Source: Apoda limacodes
Lineage: Eukaryota; Arthropoda; Insecta; Lepidoptera; Limacodidae
Direction: 5' to 3'
Assembly (NCBI GenBank): GCA_946406115.1
Contig: OX291550.1
Location: forward strand, 31,596,722-31,660,721
DNA length: 64,000 bases
Position numbers and translations under genes: made by a program
Shown: in pieces, positions 24,901-39,100 of the stretch
Numbering within the stretch: the first letter of the stretch is position 1
Layout: every line of letters begins with the position of its first letter
Notes under the pieces: model-generated
Seen by the model: the letters and a program-made list of their open reading frames with translations, nothing else
Database searches by the model: none
What the model was told of the DNA's origin: nothing

Positions 24901-27900
24901 AATATCATCTGATTAGAAAAAAAAGAAGGGAAATTTAAGCACGATTTTTTGTACGATCCTTGAATCAAACTCAGCTCTTTCCGGAGATATTTAAGGCGGC
25001 GCATTGTTACAAAGTTGCTATTTAAAATATTAGCAAAAGGTTCAGAACAAATACTTGTGTGATAGTGAAAGATAAAAGAAGGTGATCTATTTCTTTTATG
25101 ATAATTAATATAATATAGTAATTAGAAAATAAAGTAGGGAAATTTAAGCACGTTTTTTTGTATGATCCTTGAATCAAACTCAGCTCTTTTCGGAGATATT
25201 TGAGGCGGCGCATTGTTACAAAGTTGCTATTTAAAATATTAGCAAAAGGTTCAGAACAAATACTTGTGTGATAGTGAAAGATAATAGAAGGTGATTTATT
25301 TCTTTTATGATAATTAATATAATATAGTAATTAGAAAATAAAGTAGGGAAATTTAAGCACGTTTTTTTGTACGATCCTTGAATCAAACTCAGCTCTTTCC
25401 GGAGATATTTGAGGCGGCGCATTGTTACAAAGTTGCTATTTAAAATATTAGCAAAAGGTTCAGAACAAATACTTGTGTGATAGTGAAAGATAAACGAAGG
25501 TGATTTATTTCTTTTATGATAATTAATATAAAAATACTTTATTTTATAAATACTTTAAAAACGTGCTTAAATTTCCCTACTTTATTTTCTAATCAGATGA
25601 TATTTTAATATAACAGAAAGGTTTAACTAGCTTAAATCTCACTTCTATCCTAATATATCGAGGAGTCAAAACAAAAGTCAAAAGGCTCGCAACAGATATT
25701 GTAACGAATAGCGACATGTTAGTTGCGCGGCTATTGAAATGGTCTATGCCGGGCGCCGGTGGGTTCCGTTTGCGACAGATGTCGGGGGGTGGCAAGACGG
25801 GGTGTGCAGTCTCCTACAAGAACTGCATCCAGCTGGGTGCGTGCGCGGCGGGACAGAGCCTGCCGATGAACCCCGAGCTGCCAGCCGACCTCTTCACGGC
25901 GTGCCTCACCACGCCCGTCAAGATGGCTGTCAAATGGTTCGTGTTGCGCGTGCGCACGCGCGTCGCTGACAACCGCCTGCACGACCTCATCGACAAGTAC
26001 GTACAACGCTCAATACGTGTTAGGTACTGTCACTGCGAATGCACAAGTCTTTACACAGTTTTAATTTTAGAACAATTTAACATTTCTCTAAAATATATGT
26101 CTGTTAACTGTAATGTTACTGATTACCCATAGGTGCGTGCTTGAATGTGTGTGTATGCACATTTGGAAATATGTTGTATGGCTTGGTTCCTGCACGGCTT
26201 ATTGGTAACAGGTAATTGTAACTTTTCACCTTAGGCTAGTTTCCTAAGTGATGGTAGTTTAAATGACGTGCATTTGTTGCCGGGCTGTTGTGTGGGGGCT
26301 GGGCCACTGCCTGGTATGCGATGTCTATCTAAATGTGTGTGTGCATATATGTATGTGTTCGTGTTTGTGTGATGTACCCGCTCGCGTTCGGACCCTGCCG
26401 GCGTCTGGTGGCCAATCGAGGATTGCAACAGATAGGACCTATCTAATTTAATTTATTTTTTTAATTCTATAATATGTATATGGGTATCTGTTTGTTTATT
26501 TATTTTCATGTATGTATGAATTTATACAAGATTAGGTAAATGGTGTCTACTCCCGTTTCGTACGTGTGCACCATTTATTATATGAATACTATGCAGATGT
26601 CAAAAGGTGGGAATTGTGAACTGTGTAAATTGACTAATTTCCATACAAACTAAATATTATCCTCACTTGATTTTTTGCACAACCCACAAATTACTTACAT
26701 ATTACCAAAAATCTGATCTGAATTACAGTTTGAAGTTGATGTCTATGTATCCAACAGTTTATAACAGCTTGAACATTCATGACACCAAATTCAAACTGTA
26801 ATTCAGATCAGAGTTTTGGAAATAAGTAGTTATTTTTACCTTTTTAGTGCATCTTTTTGAAGCCGGTGTAATGTTATTACAAGCCGATGTAATGTTATTA
26901 CATTCAACGGCACTGCTCGCCATCGTACATGTACATAAGTACATATAGACGAAGTGTACGACAGGAAGTTACATTACAATTGAATGTACAAGAAACTTCT
27001 AGAACAAGGCCGGAGTTAATGAAACTAAGACGTGTGGACCAATCAAATTCTCCACAAGCGAAATTTTGAAATTGCCAGAAATTTTGAAGAACGGCTCTAC
27101 CAATCGGCGAACTCGAAATTGCAAATGCACAGCAATTGCAATTGGGCAACCAAATACGCGTCGCTTAACGGAAGTAGTGACTGACACACACATAGAAGCT
27201 AACCTCATAAAAACCATTGCAGACACAGCTCAGCGCAGTATTTTTGAAATCGTCTACCAGGAAACTTCAAATAGTAGATAGTGGCCTTACTCTACCCAAA
27301 TGAAAAATCAGAGGTCAACAACCTTAGATGGATCAGCTGGCCGTACAGGACAGTGACCCCATACTTCGTACCCAAGGACGTTATAGAAATGGACGCGACT
27401 TTACAAAGTTTTCGCCTTTCCCCTCTAGCCACATACGATGAAAGTTAGACCAACTCGACATTTCGGTCATCAGTATTACGCGCGAGCTCGGGAGGAAAAC
27501 ATTTCGACAAAATGACGATATGTGCCGTGAAATGGTGTCAAAACTACAGCAGTAAAACAAAAAACGTTTCTTTTTACAAATAAGTACATTTTTGATTTGT
27601 TTTAATAGTAATTTGTCAAGCAAATACACATTTTCACGCAAATGAACAAATTAATCCAGCCAAGTAAAATAAGTTCATTGCACACTCAATACTTCTACAA
27701 AAATTGGTCGGCTTAACTGATAAATCCACGGAATGGTTAGGGATAGACAAATATCGATACACTTATCGACATTTGTAATATCCGTTGTTCATTATTTATT
27801 AAATTCAATATTAATTAATTTTAATCATTAATCATAAATATTAAAGAGGTTTAGCTAAATATAAATCAATAAAATAGGATTTTCATATTTTTAGGGTTAC

Positions 27901-30900
27901 GTAGCCAATAAGATAAAACGAAACCCTGATAATTATCTACAATTAGTAAGTCAGAGGCTTACGACTCCGCCATTTTTCATCAATTCAAAAAATTGGTCTT
28001 ACGTATTTCTTTTTTTTACCACCAGGGTGTCAAACAAGTTTACAGCCCGCATATTGCGAAGCAGTTACCGTAGCCCATGAACGCTACACGCTTCACCAGT
28101 GGCATTACTTATGCGTTTACGACCGTTTAAATAAAATTTAATCTCTCTAAAGATAACATTATTCGTAAATAACGGGTACAGCAGGAATCATTTTAAACGA
28201 GTGTCATAATCTGCTTTTTTTCAACGATAACGAGAAAATTTTATTTTAACAAAAAAAGTAAAGTATTTGATGTTTCTTTAATTATTTCTTAGCGAGTTAT
28301 TGCTTTTGAAGCTTATCATTTAATATTTATATTTTATTCTGAATCATACAAGTTTTAAATAACATAAAATATTTTATAACAACTAAAATTATTATTAGAA
28401 ACTAAATCTAAAATATTTTTTTAAAATAAAATAACCTAAAATAAACTAAGAATAAATACCAATGTCTAACTTTCCGCCTAAGTTGTAAAATCTACTGTGG
28501 TGCTGTGTGTAATGTTCACCAATATTTATTATTTATTCCTTTATTATAAAAAAAATAAGTTTCCTATTATTATTTATAAATCTATATGACGGGCTTATAA
28601 TTAAAATGTAGTCATCATGCTTATTGTTTTAAACAAAATGAATTTATAAGTTTTTAGATAGCCCTAATAGTTCTCATTCTAAAACATGCGAAGTTAATTT
28701 GTGTATGACATGCTTTTGGCCAGTTTTTCTTATTTAAATTTTATTAGCGTGTGTATTTGTATAAACATCAAATCATGATCTTTTTGTCCGATCTTTGTAG
28801 GTTTCCTAGTAGTCCGGATAGAAAAAGAAAATGGGTATTAGCCGTGCGCAGAGAGGAGTCGTGGTTTCCCACGAAACATAGCACTGTATGCAGCATACAT
28901 TACAAGGCGGATTGTTTTAATGTAAACGCGAAAAAACAAAACAAACTTAACAAAGAGTCTGTAATAGGCGAGGAGCCAGCAATCCTGAAAGACCCGTCAT
29001 CGCGGATTCTAAAATTTTTAATGAAAATTTATAGTTTATACTCACACGTATAAAATGCGCTTGGTCGGCTTGGATTTTATTAGCCGGTAATGATTTAAAT
29101 AAATTATATATGGTTAAATTCGCTAAATGTTTTACCATCATCGTGGATTTTAATTTTCCTATGGGTGATTTTGTGCAAAATGTTGTACTTAATTAGAAAA
29201 AAATCAGCCGACCAACATTTTTTAGCCGGAAAGGGTTCCCAACCCTATTTAAATGATATTAGAGGAGGTAAAATTTCTCCGTTATCACCGATTTCTTTTT
29301 TTTTTTTATTTTACGCGTTTTAATATCTACATTTACCTATATTACGAATATAAAGTTGTCAAACTTTGCTATTAATTCTAAATCGCATAAGCGCTTGGTA
29401 TATTATTGTTTTTATAGTCACATGACCTTACAGTAGTACTTTTAAAATTAGTATTTGAATAAAACAATAATTATAAGTAGTTTTTTTAAATAAACTAACG
29501 GCTAATTTAATCGCACTGGATTTTCATTCAATAGCCCGATTAGTTTTAGCTCTCTAACGGAAACCATAATCATGAGCTGCAGGAACTGGGACAAACCACA
29601 AAGTTGTATTCCATTTGTAATACACACTTGCTTTTGCCAGCGGCTTCGCCCGCCCTAAATTTGGTTATCGGTGGAGGATTCTTACGGCAACTCCTCAATT
29701 AGAGAAGAAAACCTACTCACACGACGTTCTCTCTCCCTCTTTCCCTCTGTCTCTCTCTCTCTCTCTCTTTCAAAAATAATAAATAATTAACTTCTATAAA
29801 TTAATTAGCTAATGTATTCTATATTATCTTGGTGCTCCATACAAACTTTGAACCCCAGTTTAGGGGGTGATTTTTGGAAAATCCTTTTTCGCACACCAAC
29901 ATCATAATAGCTATATGTGTGCTAAATTTCAGATCGATCCGTCCAGTGGTTGGAGCGTTGCGTTTGCGTTGATAAATCAGTCAGTCATAGTTACTTTCGA
30001 GTAACGCTAGCTTTAACCCGCGACTTTGTTTACGTAGAAGGGAAAAATATTTTTTAAATAATACGTACCGCCCTTCCCCGTCATGACTGCCCGCCCACCT
30101 TGCACATCATAAATGCGCGCGCAGTACTTTATTATTATTTTGCTGCGATTTTATTTTAAAACTGCGATATCTCCTAAGATATTCATTGAAATCGAATGAT
30201 GTAAATGGCAATTTCGTTTAGAATTAAATACTTGTAGTGAATAACGTATTTATAAGGATAAGGATTAATATCATGTTTATAAAAACACATTCGCAAGTAA
30301 TGCATTATTTTAGAACAAATTTGGTTAGCATTAAAAAGGTTATAGTAAGCCAACCATAAAAGATAGACATATGCTGTGGCGGACTTTTCTTTAGAAATTA
30401 AAGGGGAACAATTCTGTCATATATGATTTTTGCGTAACTCTAACCGTTTACGCAGCGCACGCAGTGGAAAAAAACTCGATTTTGAAACATTCCTCATTGG
30501 TGCTCCGCTTCTATTAGTCTTTGCGTGATGATATTTATGCCGATACAACCGAAGTGCCTCTTACACCTATTCTTACTCAGGTATTTCCTAATCTTTCAGA
30601 AAGTAATCATGACGCTCTACCCTCAATTTTATCTTTGCCATCTCTGCTTTCAAATCAACCACTTGCATCTTCGCCTGTCGGCACACCTTTGACGCGCGCT
30701 CAAAAAATGAAACGCAAAGCCATCGTTGCTCGAAAAATAAAAAGACAGTGTAGCAGAAGAATTAATTTATCTTTATTTCAACACAAGGCTGAAATAGCAG
30801 GCAATGTACCATCTGATTGGTCACCTTTAGATTATTTTTATAGATTTTTTAGTGGAGACTTATTAGATAGTATTACCACTCACACAATTTATATAGTGTA

Positions 30901-33900
30901 CAAAGAACAAGAAGATCCATAACAGTTTCAAGGGAAGAAATACTAGACTTGTTGGCAATAAATGTCATCATGGTTATTATAGTTTTGCTATCATACAAAG
31001 ATTTCTGGCAAAAGTCCTTTCGTTATGCAAAGTCAACACAGTGTTTATCCGTAGAAGAAGAGAATGCTTTAAGTATCAACGAAATGGTTATAACGTACAA
31101 AGGGAAGAAAGCAGGTAGTCGTCGTCAATATAACCCAAATAAGCCTTGTAAATGGGGTTTCAAGAACTTAGTCAGAGCCGGTGTATCTGGGATCATTTAT
31201 GACTTCTTGCTATACGCGGGAGATGACACTTTTAGAGGCATTACATTAACTGAAGAGGGACAGACTATGGGTGTTGGAAATAAAATAGTTTTAGCTTTAT
31301 CTAAGATTATTAAAAATAAAGCAAGTGCGGTATATTTTGACAATTGTTTTACTTCCTTGGAGCTGGTACATATGTTGAGGGAAAATCATGGTATATTTAG
31401 TTTAGGTAAAATAAGACAAAATAGACTCAAAGATGCTGCTACTGAACTAGTAACTGAAAACACTTTGAAAAAGAAAGGACGAGGTGCCTTCTGTCAGGTT
31501 GTTTGTAATAAAAATAAACTTAGTATTGTCAAGTGGTTTGATAATAAACAGGTCATACTGGTGAGTTCTTATGATGATGCATACCCTGTCAAAAATATAA
31601 AACGATTCAGCAAAGAAGCAAAATCTCGTGTTGATGTAAAATGTCCAAAAATTGTTAAAGACTATAATCGTCACATGGGAGGTGTCGATTTGGCAAACAT
31701 GCTGATTGCATTATATCGCACTGGAACTCGCACTTTTCTCGCAGCTTTTGGATATATGCATCAACAACGCTTGGCTTTTACGTCGGAGACACAATAAAAT
31801 AACCAACACCACTGGAAAGCAGGATCGCCTAAAAGATTTTAGGTATGAAATCTACAGCGGGCAACTGAAACGAGGTCGAAACGTTTCAGTGAAAAATTTA
31901 GATGCAATTCCCGACAAAGCAAAAATAAAAAAACCGGTATCTGAACGACCATGCGATGATGTCCGGTTTGACAAATATGACCATTGGCCGCAAATAACCG
32001 GATATCAGAGATGCAAGTACTGCAAAGCTGGCTAGACAAGTATGATGTGCACAAAATGTAAGTTTCATCTTTGATTTGTGAAGAATCGAAACTGTTTTTT
32101 TGGAGTACCACCGCAAGCAATAGGGTCTTTGAACTATTATATTACAATTATTTTGTAAAAAAAAATTGTTCAAAAAAGATTTATTTTATTAAACATTTTT
32201 ACTTCCACCAAGACAGTTATTTTTATTTAAAATCATTTATTTACAATAATCTTTTGGTTTATGTTAAAAACTACCAGTAACATTCCAACTCTTCCTAAAC
32301 ATAGCAAAGAACAGCATAATATACAATCCGAAAAATACGATAATCACTGTACGTGTAGCAATGTATAGAATAGTATACATCTTGTTTTTCCAAAATTTTC
32401 ATATCACGATTTTTTTATTTATTTTTTTGATGTTTTTTATAGCTCAAAGAAGCTACCCATATACATTTTTTTTTGATTTTCTTCAAAAAAGCAATCTTGC
32501 CACGATAAGGGTTAATGCAAGTCGAATATAATTTCATTATGCTTCAGCGCGTCTAGCACTCGATATCTTTATCGATTGCGTACAACCCTATTACGCTTCA
32601 GATAAGAGTACTTACACATGGCCGTTTGTTGTGTTTATAGGCAACTATAATTGTGTGGGTGTGTACCCTCCCAGCCAGAAACGGTTGAAACGGATTTCAT
32701 ACAGTTGCTAAATCATTTCGCATTTCTATAACGTCTTTGTTCGTACCTAATCAATACCAGCTGGCCGTGGAGAACAACTATTCCGAGTTCCAGGTGCTAC
32801 CCTTATCTGCTGGCTATGGTAGCCATGACCATGGGCTGTGACATCTACGTTGCCTTGGTGGCAATTCTCCGATTCGTCCGAACGTGACGAGTCTAACCTA
32901 GGCTGACCGAAAGCCCCAATATATAGTGAGTGCCATAATAAAAAAGTTACAGTGCCATTAGGTATACAGTGAATATAAAAAAAGGAAATAAACCATTGTA
33001 AAGTGTTAACTCAATCTAGGTCGTATAATAGAATTATATTTTAGATAAATTTGTTACTGGGAAAACATTTTATAAATAAAGCAAAACTTGAGGCGTTAGG
33101 AATATATCTGTGCTGTCTCCTACGCTGTTTCTACTGCATATCAATGACATGTTGGACATCAACAACATACATTACTATGCAGATGACAGTACTGGAGACG
33201 CTTTTTACACGGGTCGCGCAAACATCCCTCGTTCCGTTGTGGAGGAAAACCGCGGAGAACTTGTGTCTCAAATCGAGACCACACTGTCCCAGGTCTCTGA
33301 CTGGGGACGGGTAAACTTGGTCCGATTCAACCCTACAAAGACAAGTGTGCGCGTTCACCTCTAAGAAAACTCCATTCACTGTAGTCCCACAATTCCAGAA
33401 CACTCCCCTCTCCATCTCCAAGAGCATTGGGATCCTTGGTGTCGACATCTCCAGCGATGTTCAGTTCCGAGATCATTTACAAGATAAGGTGAAGCTTGCG
33501 TCCAAAAAACTAGGTGTACTCAACAGAGCGAAGCAGTACTTCACGTCGGGGCAAAGGTTGTTACTTTACAAGTCTCAAGTTCGGCCCCATATGGAGTACT
33601 GCTGCCATCTCTGGGCAGGTGCACCCGGATACCAGCTTGGCCCTTTTGACTCGGTTCAACGACGGGCTGTGAGAATTGCCGACGATTCCAAACTCACTTG
33701 CGGTATCGAGCCCTTAAGTCTGAGGAGAGAATTTGCCTCACTGTGTGTGTTCTACCGCTTGTACAATGGGTTGTGTTCTGAGGAATTGTTCGAAATGATG
33801 CCCTCGGCTACTTTCTACCATCGCACCGCTCGCCATCGGCAGGGAATTCATTCTCACACTTTAGAACCTAAATGGTCGCGTACAGTGCGGTTTCAGAGAA

Positions 33901-36043
33901 ACTTCCTCCCGCGAACGCTGAAGTTGTGGAAAAAAAAAATAAGGAAATCTTTTGCGCTGGATAAAATCATATCTCACAAATAGATCACAAATATTAGTGA
34001 TGGGTGGGTATAAATCTAATTGGGTCACGATGAGCTCAGGCGTGCCGCAAGGATCAGATTTAGGGCCACTATTTTATGTTGCTTATTAATACGATATTTC
34101 AGAATGTTTACCAAATTCAAATTTCCTCTTATATGCCGACGACAAAAAAATCTTTCTCATAATTAACAGTATTTCAGACACAAAGCGATCTAAACCGCTT
34201 ATAAGAATACTATAAAGAAAACAGAATAACCGCAGATGTAAATAAATGTCTACTTATTTCATTTACAAAAAAATTATCAGCCATAATTTATCCATATGCA
34301 TTTGATAATATACCTATCAAACGAGTAAATCAAGTCCGTGACTTAGGTATACTGTTAAATAATAAATTTTCATTGTAAGATCATGTTCAAGCTATCGCTC
34401 ATAAAGCTTTTAGAAACTTAGGGTTTATTCTCCGGACCTGTAAACTTTTTACTGATTTATCATGTATTAGAAGTATTTATCATGCCTACGTTCGTAGCAA
34501 TTTAGAATAAACAGTAGTATATGGTCACCAATGTACAAGACATACTCAGACCAAATTGAGCGAATACAACGTTAGTGCAGTCATTGAAGCGTTATTGCTC
34601 CGATTTTTATTACTGTGATTTTTTTTCACATTTTTTTAATATGTCATCATTTTTAAAATATTATAAAAAGAAGGTGGTTTTTGTAAAAATTCGATTTTTT
34701 TATTTTTTCTTAATATCGTGATTTTTTTGTAAAATATGTGTCCTAAAGCTGCCAAACTGCTAGAATCCATCAAACTCTTTATATTAAAGTTAATTCTACA
34801 CGGAATACGATTAATTTTAATTTTGGTGGAAATGGCACTTATGAAACCCATTGATTTAGAAGAAAAAATCATTAGATGTTCCTCTTATTTGCATTACAGC
34901 TCACTCATTTTACGTGCAAAAAACTTTTAAAAGTGTTCATTTTAAAGCTTATTTCAAGCACTACAAAATCCTATTTTATTAGAATGCATAAAATGTATAT
35001 GCTCGCCGCTAGAAGGCATTGAATACATTGATTAAATTTCAGACAAAATAAAAAACGGCTTTGATCTTTAATATCCAGCTTAATATTGCACTAAGAACAC
35101 TTTATAAAAAAACCGATTTGTTCAGTTTTTTACCTGCTACAATTTTGTTCATCATAATATTTTCGTTAAAATGCATATTTTTGGAGATATTTGCAAAAAA
35201 CCGATGAAAAACGTGAAAAAATCCAAATTTTCAATTGCCAATAACTTGAAACGCATTGGGTTTTTTGAAAAACTTTATAGTTTTTTCTTAAAATTATTCC
35301 TATTCCTACTATCCGAGGTCATTTTGAAAAAAAAAAATTTACATCACCGAGAAGGGGTGGCAACCACCCCAGGATGGGTACGGAGTTCAGATCATTTTCA
35401 CTTTTGAAGTTAAGGGTAAAATGAGCCTTATTCCAAAATTTCATGCAAATCGGTTCACAGTAAAAAACTTCGGAAGTAAGACCCTATTTTTCGCTTCAAT
35501 GACTGACTGCACTACGTACGTTTTTACGTCACTTAAACAACCGAGACAAATACAAGGCTAGATTATACCAAGAATCATGTAATCATCATAATTTGCTTTC
35601 TTTGTATGAGATATGAGAATATTACTTGATATGTCCTATCTGTACGATATATTTTGTGGTCACACAGATTGTCCAGCTTTACTCCGTGAACTTAATTTCT
35701 GCGCTCCTGTAAATCGCACCCGCCGTACAACACTACTAGCCGTTCCACTATGTCGCACTAACTATCGTTTAGATCCCGTCCCACATACACACGTACAGCT
35801 CGCACACAGAACACTATGTTCAATTATATAGATCTTTTTATTCACTCTAAATGCACATTCAAAAAGCATATAAAACTAAAACTAATTGAAAATGCTAAAA
35901 ACTAAATAAGAAATTCTCCATGTATTAAGAAGTACGTATGAGCTCGTATATAATGTACTTATTATGACTATTTTCGTTTTCAATATCCACTCTCTGTAGC
36001 ACCGGCATACATACACACACACACACACACACACACATACACA

Positions 36044-36112
<69 letters not shown>

Positions 36113-39100
36113 GCATTGATGATTTATAATTGTATTATACTACTTGTACAAATTTTGAAAACTTTTAAATTGCTTTGTATTCTATAAATATGCTGTTAAA
36201 ATCTAAAAATTGTTATTATATGTTATGTTAATTATTCTAAATACATTTAAAACTAAATATCATTTTTAAACCAAAAATAAATACGATAAAATAAAATAAG
36301 AATTAGCAGGATTGATTTCTCGGTTCGTCAGAATGTTAGTTAGTTAGTTAGTAGGTAGGTAGGAGATAAACTGGTTAGAACAATCTACTTGTATTTTTAT
36401 TTTTATTCTTCCTCCTGGTATTTTGAGGTCCCCCGGTCATAGTAATTAAGATGAAATCAGCTGTTCCAGGGCTGTTACTGCACTGTTTTAGGTACAAAAG
36501 GATATTTGCTGATTATTGGGAAACCTGATAATTTTCCAACTTCAGGATATTTTTATCTTTACCCGTTCCGGCTGTATACACCATTTACCTAACATGTTGT
36601 ATATTGTGTATGTCTGATGTATGGAGATATATGAATGTAAATATTCTATCTCGAAAGTTACTTCTAATATTGAAACCTCTGCACAGAATTAAGGACTGTA
36701 AACGCTTCACTCGGTGCACAGGGGGTACCGTGGGGTGGGGTACCGTGTGATGCAAATCTGAAAAACAATAGGCAATTAAAATATTACTTAAGTTTTGATT
36801 TTTTTTTTAATTTTAAAGCTTGTTAAGTGCTTTAATACAAAATATGTATATATTAGTTGACTATAATGTTTTGTTTTGTTTTGTTTGTAATTTAACAAAT
36901 AATAGACAACTTTTGGATGCTGGCAATAAACCAGTTGGTATTGGAATTAGTTTTTAAAGCAAATTCTTGTTTATTTCTCTTGCCGATTCAAAAGTGTACT
37001 TTTTTGAATATGAATTGGTTACGGTGTGATCTGGCAGAATACCGGGCCAGGTGACGGACCGGCGCACGATGCTGGGCGAACTGAACTGGATATTTACTGC
37101 GATCACGGACACGATCGCGTGGAACTCGCTGCCCTCGGACCTGTTCCAGCAGCTGTTTCGCGCCGACCTGCTCACCGCCAGCCTGTGCCGGAACTTCCTG
37201 CTCGCCGACCGAATCATGAGGTGTATATCGCGACGAGAGCTTTGTTGTCTTGCTACTTACATTTATCTCGATACCTGTAGTTGAGTTAAGATGTCTGTCT
37301 TTTTAGGGTTCCGTAATTTAAAAGGAAAAATGGAACCCTTATAGGTGTTTGTTAACTAGCTTGTCAAGACCCTTTTTCTCAGGAACGCGTGAAGGGATCA
37401 TTAAAATTAATATCAAATACTTGGGTCAACGGTCCCTTTCTAAGTCAACGCAATAAAAAATACGGCTATTTGTATTGCATATTTTTGCCTTCACAAATAA
37501 ATCAAAAGCTATGGGGTACTTCCCGTTGTCCTAGAATCATGAAATTTGACACAAAGCAAGGTCTTACATCACAAATATAAGAAAAAAATAATCGTAAATT
37601 GTAGTTATAACACATACAAGGGTCTTGTCAGACAGACAGGCAAAAAAATAAGCTTGCCTGTCTGTCTGACAAGACCCTTTTACTCAAGAATGCGGTGAGT
37701 TATTTAGTTTAAATTAATATCAAATACTAAATTCTACGGTCACTTAAAGTTATAAAAAAACAAAACTCTAAGTCAATGCACGTATTTTACGAAACAAACA
37801 TAAACAAAAAGTGTGGCGCTAAGCGATCACCCATCCAATCACTGATCAAGGTCGACGTTGCTTAACTTTGAATATCATTTCCAACAAAAAAATGTGTAAC
37901 TGTTTATAAAATCTTAACAACATAGTTGCTTTCAGAGGCGGCTCGTAACAAGTTATAATGGGTGTTAAACAAAAGAGGAATTGCTTAAATGCTAATTCTA
38001 TTTATAACTAAAATTTATTCGCCTATTTAGATTTACAAATTACAGTCGCGTTACTATGTTTTTGTGCCACATTTTTGTGACCCTTTGTCTTTATTTCAAG
38101 TTGAATTACTAAAATATTTTTGCACCGTTTAATCACAATGCAATAAAAAAGTATATTGTGACACAAATAAATCAAAACCCATGAGGTACTTCTTGTAGAC
38201 CTAAAATTATGAAATTTGCAAAAGGAAAATGTTACATCACAAATATAGGAAAAACTCCAAAAACTGTTGATAAACCTGCCTCCGTAGCTATAAGTTAGTG
38301 ACCCTGGTACAATTAATAAGCTACTAACCGGGTACATCACTCCTGCACCAACATGGCGGACGAGAATCATGCAGACGTCAAGATTGCACATTCTATGTTC
38401 TCACATTTTTAAAAAGGTGCAAACTGAACCCTTTATTTTATATATTCACAGCTAAAATACTGCCATAACTGTTCTTACAACTCTTCAGAAAAATACTGCC
38501 ATAACTGTTTTAACAACTCTTCAGAAATGTGCATTTTTTTGCCCAGATATAAATAAATAAATAAATATTTTTTGGACATTACACACAGCGCCGTCTGGCC
38601 CTCAAGTAAGCAAAGCTTGTGTTATGGATATCAGACAACGGATACAAATATATATATTACTTTTTTTTGTAAATACATACATATCATACATAACTACATC
38701 CAGACTGAAGACAAATACAAATGTTTATTACATAAATGTTTGTCCAGTGCGGGAATCGAACCAACACCCTCTGCACAGCAGCCGGTCACACTACCAACTA
38801 GGCTGCGAGGGAGTCAAGTGCCATATGTGCCCATAGTTTTGTGACGTATGCTCGGGGCAGTTTGCAAGAGTGACAGGCCATGTTTAATTTGGCCATGGTA
38901 CGTTTGTGACTGTCGAGACGTGTAAGAAGGTTAATTATATGACGAGAGGATGACATGTGGGTCAGGTCGTACAACTGCACGCCGGTGTCGTCGCCGGCGC
39001 TGCCGTCGCTGGCGGCGCACCCGCTGTGGCAGGCGTGGGACCAGACCCTTGACCTGGCGCTGGCGCAACTGCCCGCCATGCTAGGGCCTGCGGCGGAGCC

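Noticed and set aside
25716..25778. Extension of raptor exon 5 upstream to an ATG at 25716
   Set aside because: The acceptor at 25778 fits the phase of exon 4; the upstream codons have no family similarity and belong to the intron.
35882..36106. Cys/Val-rich frame over the AC microsatellite (also at 61881-62181)
   Set aside because: Pure translation of (AC)n/(GT)n; no gene.
38748..38815. A true tRNA gene
   Set aside because: A and B boxes are present but no cloverleaf or anticodon arm can be formed; the body and tail are those of a SINE.
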